A model generated the notes under the pieces. That model was given only the letters and a program-made list of their open reading frames with translations. It had not been told where the DNA came from and did no database searches. From an uncultured Gemella sp. (GTDB lineage: Bacteria > Bacillota > Bacilli > Staphylococcales > Gemellaceae), in assembly GCA_947254465.1 (NCBI GenBank), contig CAMYEU010000107.1, positions 1-6,158 on the forward strand: a stretch of DNA of 6,158 nucleotides. The letters run 5' to 3'. Position 1 is the first letter of the stretch; each line of letters opens with the position of its first letter. A program made the position numbers and the translations under genes. Shown one piece after another: positions 1 through 5,974 of the stretch.

Positions 1-44
1 CACACTGCATATCGTCGGCAGCGTCAGATGTGTATAAGAGACAG
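1..44 (+). other. Illumina Nextera i5 sequencing adapter (artefact, not genomic)
   Basis: Bases 12-25 read TCGTCGGCAGCGTC and bases 26-44 read AGATGTGTATAAGAGACAG. Together these are the Nextera read-1 adapter, the second part being the 19-base Tn5 mosaic end. Bases 4-11 (ACTGCATA) match the Nextera i5 index known as S506/N506, and bases 1-3 (CAC) fit the end of the P5 oligonucleotide. The whole stretch was ligated by tagmentation and left untrimmed at the contig end. Genomic sequence starts at base 45. It should not be read as an IS50/Tn5 insertion, because the index and the P5 tail are synthetic. Confidence 0.98.
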
Positions 45-121
45 CTATTTAACTCGATATCATTCAGTATATAATTAGTTTTTCCTACACCACTAGGACC
101 AATTAATAATTCTAAATTCAT
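45..121 (-). CDS. addB: Probable ATP-dependent helicase/nuclease subunit B (AddB), N-terminal fragment
   Basis: Only the first 25 codons are present; the rest is lost at the contig end, where adapter begins. The ATG at 119-121 is preceded by GAAAGGGG (127-134), five bases away, which is a good ribosome binding site and fixes the start. The peptide begins MNLELLIG and carries a Walker A P-loop, GPSGVGKT, at residues 8-15, followed by NYILNDI. This matches the layout of the AddB N-terminus in Bacilli (a short beta strand, GxSGxGKT, then a helix). AddB pairs with AddA to resect double-strand breaks and load RecA. The position 28 bases after sbcC supports this, since addAB and sbcDC are neighbours in B. 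subtilis. With so little sequence another P-loop protein is possible. Any predicted protein extending beyond codon 25 contains adapter-encoded residues. Confidence 0.6.
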
Positions 122-126
122 GTTTT

Positions 127-134
127 CCCCTTTC
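127..134 (-). promoter_or_regulatory. Ribosome binding site of the addB-like gene
   Basis: On the minus strand this reads GAAAGGGG, five bases before the ATG at 121-119. It lies in the 28-base gap after the sbcC stop. There is no room for a normal promoter in that gap, so the gene is probably co-transcribed with sbcDC. Confidence 0.6.
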
Positions 135-149
135 TTCTTAAAGATTATT

Positions 150-3100
150 TCATATTCCTGTCATTTTTATTTTAGCATAGTTATCTTTAGAATAGACCTC
201 TACCTTAGGTCTAATTCTTTCTTTAAGCTCACTAACATGTGAAATTATACCAATATTTCGTCCATAAGACTGTAAATCTATTAGCGTTGTTAAAGCAATA
301 TCCAGCGTTTCAGCATCTAATGATCCAAATCCTTCATCGATAAAGATAGTCTCAAGCGATATTCCACCACTTTCATTTTGAATAACTTCGGCTAACCCTA
401 AAGCGAGAGCTAGCGAAGCTAAGAATAATTCTCCGCCAGAAAGAGAACTAATAATACGAGTACTATTTAGGTAAATATCATGTATTTCTATCTCTAAACC
501 TTGAAGTCCTCCACCTTTTGACTTTTCATCACGCCTAATAAATCTATATCTGTCATTTGTCATTTGTAATAATCTTTTAGTTCCCGCAACTAGAATCAAG
601 TCTAGATAATATCCTTGAACGTAAGTTTCTAACGATTTTCTGTTTTCAGTTTTCCCGCTAACAACATCACTAAATGCTATGATTTCTCTTATATCTTTAG
701 ACGATTCTAATAAATCAATATACTCACTATAAATTTTATCATATAATTTTTTATTATTTTCTAATCTTGTATTAAGCACTGCAACTTTTTCTATAAAATC
801 ATTAACTTGAGATTCAATATTTTGTAGTTTCTGATGCTCTTCTTCTAAATCGGGTTGTTCTATATCTTGTAACTCTTCTTCAAGTTTTTCTATAATGTTT
901 ACTATTATCTTCTTGGCATCTTCAAATTTACTAATTTGAGATTCATATTCTTCTAATTTAACCAATTCTGCTATGTTTTCTTCTGACATTTCTAAAGTTA
1001 TGTAATACTTATTGAGTTTAGAATCTCTGAAACTCTCTATAATACTTTCTATTCTTTTACTAACTTCTACTAAATTTTCTTTATTGTTTTTCTGTTCTGT
1101 TTCTAGTTTTGTTTTTCTTACCAATAGTTCATTACTATTTTTTTGTAAACTATTACTATTATTGTCGAACTCTTCAACTTGAGATTGGATTTTCTCATAA
1201 TAATCTGCAAAATTATCTAGCTCAATTTTAACATTTTTTTCAAACTGTTCTATTTTATTTTTCGCTTCTAGATGTTTTTGTTTAATCTCATCTTCATTTT
1301 TTAATAACTCCGAAAGTTCTTCTATTTCTTGATTAAGGTCCTTAATTCTATCCTCGGATATTTTGATTTCTTTACTAATATCCGTTAGTTTAAGATTCTC
1401 AGTCTTTAATTCATCTTCTAATTGTGATAGTTCTTCCTTAGATTTAAAGTTAATTGTATCCTCTAAATTTTTCAGAAGAGCACTTATTCTTTTTATTTCT
1501 TCTTCATCTTTTTTTATAAGAGTTTCTAGTTGAATTGTATCTTTATTAACTTTTTGAAGTGATTTTTCTATACCTTCATCTACTTCCTCTAAAGAGGGAA
1601 TTTCTGGTAAGTGTTCAATCTTTTGTCGACATAAAGGACAAGCATCGCCTTCATGCAATTTCAATAAAAAATCATTTAAAACTTCTTGTTCTTTATTCTT
1701 ATTTAATAATACAACTTCTTGCTCTAGCTTCTTCTTCTCTACTTCCAGTTCTTCTAATTGTTTTTTATCAAGAGTAAGTTTCAAACTCTTATCATTTACT
1801 TCAGTTAATTTATTATTATATTCTTCGAGTTTTTCTACATCTTGCTCTTTCTTCAAAATTTCTAATTTTAACTTACCAATACTACTCTCTAGAATATTTT
1901 TCTCCTCAATATCCTCTAAGTAGATTTCTTTTGTAACTTTTAAACTAGAATCCAACTCTTTATATGTTTCCTTTTTCAAAGCAAGCTCTTCTAATATTTT
2001 ACTATAGATTTTAATGTTAGCTTTAGCAGAATTTAATTCATTAAAGTTATTATAGAAAAATTTATAATCAATAGTTTCCTTTCTAAGTTCTTCTATATTA
2101 TCTTTTTGTGCATTTAATTCTAATTGTAATTTCTTATTGTTTTCTAAGTCTAATTTATATTTATCTGTATCAATTAATAAATCTTTCTCGATTTTTCTTA
2201 ATTGTGATTGTTTATTTAATAAAGTACTGTACTCTATAATCTTATCTTTACTCTTTTGTAACTCTTTTAACTTTTCTACTTCTAATTTAAGTTTACTATA
2301 GTAATCGTCTTTTTTACGTAATTCTTCTAGTTCTAACTTATTACTCTCTAACTGCAGGCGTTTATCATTGAGTTTACTTAATTCTATAAATTTCTCTTTT
2401 TCTTTAGAAAAACTACGTTCTAATTTTAGTAATTCTTTTTTCTCATTTTTTATTATTTCTTCTTGTGAATTAATAATACCTAGTATTTCTTCAAATTTTT
2501 CATCTTTTAAATATTCAAACTTTGTAAGTTCTTCTTCAATATTAAACTGTTCAAACCTCGTAATCAACTCTTTTTCTTTTTGCTTATGTGAACTATCTAA
2601 TTTTTTGGCTTGTTCTTGTAATTGATCCACAAATTTTTGATAAAAATAAGTATTAAATAATGATCTCAAAGTTTCTTTTTTTTCACTTGATTTTGACAAT
2701 AAGAACTCTTTAAATTTTCCTTGAGGTAAGATAATTATTTGACAAAATTGCTTATCATCTAAACCTATCAACTCTTCTACCTTTTCTTTTACCTCTTGTT
2801 CTTTTGTGGCGATTACTTCTAATTTTTCATCATTATATTGCATTAAAACAACTTTCCCAGATGTTAAATTTTTATTACCAGCCTTCAAATACGCAAGAGT
2901 TCTCTCAATTCTATATTTTTTTCCACTTAATTCAAAATCAAAGTTAACCTGTGTTTTATCCTTATCCAAGGCTGTCTTCGTTCTTAGTGAGGCTATATCT
3001 TTCCCTCCAGTTGTCTTATTGTATAATGCATAAGTAATAGCATCAAATAGTGTTGACTTCCCCGAACCAGTTTTTCCTGTAATTAGAAATATCGGTTCAT

Positions 3101-3176
3101 TTATTATTTTATCCCATTCTATTATTTCATTCTTATATGGCCCAAATTCTTTTAATTCTAATCTAATTGGTTTCAT
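150..3176 (-). CDS. sbcC: Nuclease SbcCD subunit C (Rad50-like SMC-family ATPase)
   Basis: This is the 1008-residue ATPase subunit of the SbcCD complex, which with SbcD opens DNA hairpins and processes blocked double-strand ends in the cytoplasm. The N-terminal lobe has Walker A GKTGSGKS at residues 34-41 and a Q-loop around Q152 (LPQGKF). Two long Lys/Glu/Leu-rich coiled-coil arms, roughly residues 175-505 and 525-835, flank a zinc hook CPLC at 513-516, almost exactly mid-protein, where two SbcC molecules would join. The C-terminal lobe has the ABC signature LSGGE (912-916), Walker B ending in D947-E948, the D-loop SLD (952-954) and the switch histidine H980. Length and motifs are normal, with no frameshift. 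The ATG overlaps the end of sbcD by 14 bases and has an AAGGTGA ribosome binding site, which fixes the start. The stop is TGA. Co-transcription and translational coupling with sbcD are very likely. Confidence 0.97.
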   Translation of the reverse strand: MKPIRLELKEFGPYKNEIIEWDKIINEPIFLITGKTGSGKSTLFDAITYALYNKTTGGKDIASLRTKTALDKDKTQVNFDFELSGKKYRIERTLAYLKAGNKNLTSGKVVLMQYNDEKLEVIATKEQEVKEKVEELIGLDDKQFCQIIILPQGKFKEFLLSKSSEKKETLRSLFNTYFYQKFVDQLQEQAKKLDSSHKQKEKELITRFEQFNIEEELTKFEYLKDEKFEEILGIINSQEEIIKNEKKELLKLERSFSKEKEKFIELSKLNDKRLQLESNKLELEELRKKDDYYSKLKLEVEKLKELQKSKDKIIEYSTLLNKQSQLRKIEKDLLIDTDKYKLDLENNKKLQLELNAQKDNIEELRKETIDYKFFYNNFNELNSAKANIKIYSKILEELALKKETYKELDSSLKVTKEIYLEDIEEKNILESSIGKLKLEILKKEQDVEKLEEYNNKLTEVNDKSLKLTLDKKQLEELEVEKKKLEQEVVLLNKNKEQEVLNDFLLKLHEGDACPLCRQKIEHLPEIPSLEEVDEGIEKSLQKVNKDTIQLETLIKKDEEEIKRISALLKNLEDTINFKSKEELSQLEDELKTENLKLTDISKEIKISEDRIKDLNQEIEELSELLKNEDEIKQKHLEAKNKIEQFEKNVKIELDNFADYYEKIQSQVEEFDNNSNSLQKNSNELLVRKTKLETEQKNNKENLVEVSKRIESIIESFRDSKLNKYYITLEMSEENIAELVKLEEYESQISKFEDAKKIIVNIIEKLEEELQDIEQPDLEEEHQKLQNIESQVNDFIEKVAVLNTRLENNKKLYDKIYSEYIDLLESSKDIREIIAFSDVVSGKTENRKSLETYVQGYYLDLILVAGTKRLLQMTNDRYRFIRRDEKSKGGGLQGLEIEIHDIYLNSTRIISSLSGGELFLASLALALGLAEVIQNESGGISLETIFIDEGFGSLDAETLDIALTTLIDLQSYGRNIGIISHVSELKERIRPKVEVYSKDNYAKIKMTGI

Positions 3177-4302
3177 CTTGATTCACCTTATCTATAATAT
3201 TTACTAGTACTTGTTTTTGACCTTCAGTTAATTCACTACCAGTTTGTTCATTATAGAATCCCTCTATTAGCTGTAAAGGACTCTTAGTTAGCATCTCTCT
3301 ATCTAATTTCACTTCATTATCGATTCCAGTATTTCTTTTTTGCTTTAGTATCAGAGTATTAGGATAATATTCTTTAATTCTAGGTAACGGGTCCGTAATT
3401 CCCTCTAAACCACTCAATTCCATACTAAAATAATCATTTTTACAATCATAATTTTGTTGAAATTCTTTCGTTAAAACTTCTTCATAGGATGCACTAATAT
3501 TATGTAGCTTTCTTTTTGGTTTTAATGGAATAAACTCTTCATTATAACTTTCCTTTGTTACCTTCACAAGCCTCATTCCTTTAGTTTGAGAAGCCTCAGA
3601 GAATGAATATGCCATTGGACTTCCACTGTATTTCAAACGTTCCTCATTTATTGCATTCGGATTATGAAGATGACCTAAAGCAACATAATCAAACCTATCA
3701 AATATTTCTACAGCTACATTTTCAACAGTCCCTACAGATATTTCTCTTTCAGAATCTGTCTCTAATCCACCAGAAACAAAAGTATGAGCTACTAAAATAT
3801 TAGTCTTATTCATATCTAAATTTTTACAAATTTCATCTATTACTCTTTTAGTTGCTGCATTATGAGTTGTTAATGTAGGATCTTCAAAATATTCTCTCGC
3901 TTCAAAAGGTTCAAAATATGGTAATAAATATATATCAGCATTTTCATAAGAAATTTTATCAAAAGCTTGCTCTAATCTTGTATGAAGATAAAATTTATGT
4001 TTGCTAAACCAAGCTTCACCAATCGCTAATCTTTCTCTACTGTCATGATTTCCACTAATGGCAAAAATTGGTATATTGCACTCTATATTAATTTTAACTA
4101 AAAATTCTTGTAGAAGTATAGTCGCTTCTTTACTAGGAACGCTTCTATCATATAAATCACCTGCAATAATTAAAAAATCAGGATTAATTTTCTTCATTTC
4201 AGTTATTAAATTCTCAAGCACAAACTGCTGATTTTCTAATAAATCTATCCCCTGTAATTTTCTTCCAATATGCCAGTCAGCTGTATGTATAAATTTAACC
4301 AT
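3163..4302 (-). CDS. sbcD: Nuclease SbcCD subunit D (Mre11-like exonuclease/endonuclease)
   Basis: This 379-residue protein is the metal-dependent nuclease subunit of SbcCD and partner of SbcC. It is a calcineurin-type phosphoesterase with all the expected metal and catalytic motifs: D9 and H11 in TADWHIG, GDLYDR at 48-53, GNHD at 84-87, H173 in VAHTF, and GHLH at 210-213. The region after about residue 265 is the SbcD-type C-terminal part that docks on the SbcC coiled-coil base. The length is normal for Bacilli. The ATG at 4300-4302 is preceded by AAGGTGA, so the start is secure; MVKFIHTADWH is also the typical N-terminus. The gene ends with TAG inside the first codons of sbcC. It is the first gene after the 359-base intergenic region, so it should be driven from there; a promoter-like module lies about 30-65 bases upstream. 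Confidence 0.97.
   Translation of the reverse strand: MVKFIHTADWHIGRKLQGIDLLENQQFVLENLITEMKKINPDFLIIAGDLYDRSVPSKEATILLQEFLVKINIECNIPIFAISGNHDSRERLAIGEAWFSKHKFYLHTRLEQAFDKISYENADIYLLPYFEPFEAREYFEDPTLTTHNAATKRVIDEICKNLDMNKTNILVAHTFVSGGLETDSEREISVGTVENVAVEIFDRFDYVALGHLHNPNAINEERLKYSGSPMAYSFSEASQTKGMRLVKVTKESYNEEFIPLKPKRKLHNISASYEEVLTKEFQQNYDCKNDYFSMELSGLEGITDPLPRIKEYYPNTLILKQKRNTGIDNEVKLDREMLTKSPLQLIEGFYNEQTGSELTEGQKQVLVNIIDKVNQDETN
3183..3189 (-). promoter_or_regulatory. Ribosome binding site of sbcC, inside the sbcD coding end
   Basis: The minus strand reads AAGGTGA, six bases before the sbcC ATG. It lies within the last codons of sbcD, so ribosomes finishing sbcD pass over it. This fits coupled translation of the two complex subunits. 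The same AAGGTGA core precedes sbcD. Confidence 0.75.
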
Positions 4303-4306
4303 ATTA

Positions 4307-4313
4307 TCACCTT
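4307..4313 (-). promoter_or_regulatory. Ribosome binding site of sbcD
   Basis: The minus strand reads AAGGTGA, four bases before the ATG at 4302-4300. It supports this start codon. Confidence 0.75.
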
Positions 4314-4330
4314 TCCTATAAATTATCTCT

Positions 4331-4366
4331 ATTATATTATATCTTAAATCAATTCAAAATAATAGT
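4331..4366 (-). promoter_or_regulatory. Putative sbcDC promoter (proximal module)
   Basis: On the minus strand there are two overlapping perfect -10 hexamers TATAAT (4341-4336 and 4336-4331). Upstream is TTGAAT (4357-4352), which is 15 bases from the second -10. A weaker TATTAT (4364-4359) is 17 bases from the first. A start near 4324-4329 would give a leader of about 25 bases ahead of sbcD. The -35 is poor in either reading, and TATAAT arises easily in AT-rich DNA, so support is moderate. The stretch 4334-4366 is nearly repeated at 4507-4539. Confidence 0.45.
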
Positions 4367-4428
4367 TTGCTCATCTAAAATCTTAATTGCCTTATTTTTA
4401 ATCTTCTTTTTCTAAACTATCAATACTT

Positions 4429-4457
4429 AAAAAGAGCCATGCATTTCTACAAGGCTC
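4429..4457 (-). terminator. Small hairpin with T5 run, terminator-like
   Basis: On the minus strand GAGCC (4457-4453) pairs with GGCTC (4438-4434). After one mismatch the stem continues for three weaker pairs around a six-base loop. It is followed directly by TTTTT (4433-4429). This is a short intrinsic terminator or attenuator form. It lies about 130 bases upstream of sbcD and about 120 bases beyond the rseP terminators, so it would end a separate transcript or attenuate a longer sbcD leader. Confidence 0.5.
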
Positions 4458-4486
4458 CTTATCGTTATTTTGTACAAATAGTTTAA

Positions 4487-4503
4487 TAGGTATAAAATAC
4501 CTA
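4487..4503. repeat. Short perfect inverted repeat (7-base arms, 3-base spacer)
   Basis: The arms TAGGTAT and ATACCTA are separated by AAA. It begins about six bases after the distal TATAAT (4514-4509 on the minus strand), which is where transcription would start. It could be an operator or a 5' stem on the RNA. It is AT-rich and short, so chance is possible. Confidence 0.4.
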
Positions 4504-4506
4504 CTG

Positions 4507-4539
4507 ATATTATATCTTATATTTATTAAAATTAATAGT
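4507..4539 (-). promoter_or_regulatory. Putative distal promoter module
   Basis: On the minus strand this has a perfect -10 TATAAT (4514-4509) and a weak -35-like TATTAA (4537-4532), 17 bases apart. It shares ACTATTA, then 13 bases, then TAAGATATAATAT with the module in front of sbcD. By my count 28 of 33 bases are identical between the two. A transcript would start near 4502 and meet the 4429-4457 hairpin after about 75 bases. Confidence 0.35.
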
Positions 4540-4572
4540 AATTTCCATATTCTACACTTATAAAAAGAATAT

Positions 4573-4633
4573 AAAAAAACTTCTCATTGAAATTAACTAT
4601 TTTTTTAAATAAATTATAAAAATAACGAGAAGT
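4573..4633 (-). terminator. Second, overlapping terminator downstream of rseP
   Basis: On the minus strand ACTTCTC (4633-4627) pairs with GAGAAGT (4585-4579), extended by GTT/AAT with one G-U pair. The T run continues through 4579-4573 for seven Ts. The loop is long (about 35 bases) and AT-rich. Its 5' arm is part of the 3' arm of the first rseP hairpin, so the two structures cannot form together. It may act as a backup terminator. Confidence 0.45.
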
Positions 4634-4658
4634 AAAACTAACCTCTCGTTATTTTTAT
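4616..4658 (-). terminator. Intrinsic terminator of the cdsA-rseP unit
   Basis: A 15-base-pair stem is formed by 4616-4630 and 4644-4658 around a 13-base loop. The core is AACGAGA/TCTCGTT, and on the minus strand its 3' arm runs into TTATTTTTAT. It starts three bases after the rseP stop codon. It is nearly symmetrical and could also stop transcription coming from the other direction. Confidence 0.8.
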
Positions 4659-4661
4659 TAT

Positions 4662-5954
4662 CTATTTCCCAAATAATCTTTGGATATCATTCCATGTTAC
4701 TGCTAACATCAACGCAACCATTAATAATCCAAACGCTACAGTTAAGTAATATTGAGCTTTTTTATTAATTGGTTTTTTAAAGATTGCTTCGTAAATTACG
4801 AATATGATACGTCCACCATCAAGAACTGGAATAGGAATTAGGTTCATAAGACCTAAGTTAACACTTAAAATTCCTGTCCATTTTAATGTTGTAATTAAAC
4901 CACTTTGTGCAGCTGCAGAAGACATTTCATAAATCGCTACAGGTCCACCTAGTTGGTTTAAACTAAATCCTCCATTAAACAATGAAGCAAACAGATTAAT
5001 AATTCCCATGAAAATCGCAGTTCCATAATATAGAGTTTGTTCAAAACCACTCTTAATTGAACCAGCTAAGTTTTTCTCATACGCTTGGTTTATTCCAAGT
5101 TTATAAGTTTTAACTTCTTTACCTTTTTCCACAGTTGTTTCTTCTTTTGGTGTAACTTTAATTTCTTGTTGTGAACCATCACGTGAAACTTTTAATGTAA
5201 GCTCAGAACCATTAGAACTTACTATCTCATTAGTCATTTCTTTCCATGTTGTAACACTCTTACCATTTACCTGCTCAACTACATCACCTTGTTTTAATCC
5301 TGATGAGTAAGCCGGATAGTTAGAAGCTAGTTCACCTAAACGCGTAGTATTCGATGGTACTCCATTATAAATTGAAATACCTAAGAAAATTGCTAGCGCT
5401 AATATAAAGTTCATTAATGGCCCTGCAAATAATGTCCAGAATTTTTTTCCCCATGAGTGAGAAGAAAACATTCTTTCTACTGGAGCAATTTGCTCTTCCA
5501 TTCCACCAAATGCAACACATGCATCTTTTCTTACTTCATAACGTTCAATTTTATCACCAACAAAACCTTCTACAAATAATTTTTCAGTTAAGTCAAATTC
5601 ATTTAATTCTAATGGAAGTAAGTCCATATCATTACTTTTATCTAAAACTATTTTTTCGACCTTATCATCTTCGTCTAGTTTTAAATTAATTTTCATTCCT
5701 TTTTTTAGGTCATATACCGACATATCATTGTTAAAATCAAAAACATTGTCTGGCATTTTTACATATCCACCAACAGGAAGAAGTCTAATCGTAAAGTTAG
5801 TCTCCCCTATTTTTTTATGAAATATCTTAGGTCCCATTCCTATTGCAAACTCTTGGCACAATATTCCTGATCTTTTAGCAACTATAAAATGACCAAATTC
5901 GTGAATAGTTACTACTACAAAAAATATTAATATAAATGCTATAATACCTTGCAT
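4662..5954 (-). CDS. rseP: RseP/RasP-family intramembrane zinc metalloprotease (site-2 protease)
   Basis: This 430-residue membrane protease cuts transmembrane substrates such as anti-sigma factors and remnant signal peptides within the membrane, in regulated intramembrane proteolysis. The first membrane segment (about residues 4-24) carries the zinc site HEFGH at 18-22. It is followed by the conserved GGYVKM (62-67). After a soluble insert like that of B. subtilis RasP comes FAGPLMNF in segment two (about 173-195). A single PDZ domain lies around 203-270. Segment three is near 300-325, and NLIPIPVLDGG (371-381) holds the third zinc ligand D379. A last segment spans about 402-421. The family length is about 420-450, so it looks complete. 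GAGAGGGG six bases before the ATG fixes the start. It follows cdsA by 20 bases and is terminated by a hairpin right after its TAG stop. Substrates cannot be told from the sequence. Confidence 0.95.
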   Translation of the reverse strand: MQGIIAFILIFFVVVTIHEFGHFIVAKRSGILCQEFAIGMGPKIFHKKIGETNFTIRLLPVGGYVKMPDNVFDFNNDMSVYDLKKGMKINLKLDEDDKVEKIVLDKSNDMDLLPLELNEFDLTEKLFVEGFVGDKIERYEVRKDACVAFGGMEEQIAPVERMFSSHSWGKKFWTLFAGPLMNFILALAIFLGISIYNGVPSNTTRLGELASNYPAYSSGLKQGDVVEQVNGKSVTTWKEMTNEIVSSNGSELTLKVSRDGSQQEIKVTPKEETTVEKGKEVKTYKLGINQAYEKNLAGSIKSGFEQTLYYGTAIFMGIINLFASLFNGGFSLNQLGGPVAIYEMSSAAAQSGLITTLKWTGILSVNLGLMNLIPIPVLDGGRIIFVIYEAIFKKPINKKAQYYLTVAFGLLMVALMLAVTWNDIQRLFGK

Positions 5955-5960
5955 CTAATA

Positions 5961-5968
5961 CCCCTCTC
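5961..5968 (-). promoter_or_regulatory. Ribosome binding site of rseP
   Basis: The minus strand reads GAGAGGGG, six bases before the ATG at 5954-5952. It sits in the 20-base gap after cdsA, leaving no room for a separate promoter, so rseP is probably read through from cdsA. Confidence 0.7.
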
Positions 5969-5974
5969 TATATT

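Larger units (their letters stand above)
4303..4661. other. Intergenic region between rseP and sbcD (359 bases)
   Basis: There is no credible protein gene here on either strand. Reading on the minus strand from rseP toward sbcD it contains: two overlapping hairpin terminators (about 4573-4658), a promoter-like module (4507-4539), an inverted repeat (4487-4503), a hairpin with a T5 run (4429-4457), a second promoter-like module (4331-4366) and the sbcD ribosome binding site. It is more AT-rich than the genes around it. I saw no LexA-type operator, T-box, or known riboswitch core. Confidence 0.8.

Noticed and set aside
26..44. Tn5/IS50 mosaic end as a natural mobile element
   Set aside because: It is directly joined to the synthetic Nextera adapter and index, so it comes from library preparation.
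1559..1777. Plus-strand ORF of 72 codons
   Set aside because: It lies opposite the sbcC coiled-coil coding region. Its Leu/Ser-rich composition is the complement of Lys/Glu-rich codons, and it has no homology signal.
2368..2625. Plus-strand ORF of 85 codons
   Set aside because: It is antisense to the sbcC coiled coil, with low-complexity Ser/Phe/Asn composition and no ribosome binding site that I can see.
2806..3033. Plus-strand ORF of 75 codons
   Set aside because: It is antisense to the conserved N-terminal lobe of sbcC and is a shadow reading frame.
3603..3803. Plus-strand ORF of 66 codons
   Set aside because: It is antisense to the conserved sbcD metallophosphoesterase domain.
4428..4446. 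Tiny minus-strand ORF (ATG, His, Gly, Ser, Phe, stop) after an AAGGAG-like site
   Set aside because: It has only five codons and overlaps the terminator hairpin arm. The AAGGAG is explained by the stem itself, so there is no support for a leader peptide.
4511..4549. Minus-strand 12-codon ORF starting MEITINF
   Set aside because: It has no ribosome binding site, it is very short and AT-driven, and it overlaps the promoter-like module.
4303..4661. CRISPR array, T-box, known riboswitch or LexA operator in the intergenic region
   Set aside because: There are no regularly spaced repeats, no T-box AGGGTGG core, no conserved riboswitch core that I recognise, and no Bacillus-type LexA box (GAAC-N4-GTTC).
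5417..5689. Plus-strand ORF of 90 codons
   Set aside because: It is antisense to rseP. Its His/Leu/Gln/Phe-rich composition is typical of a shadow frame.
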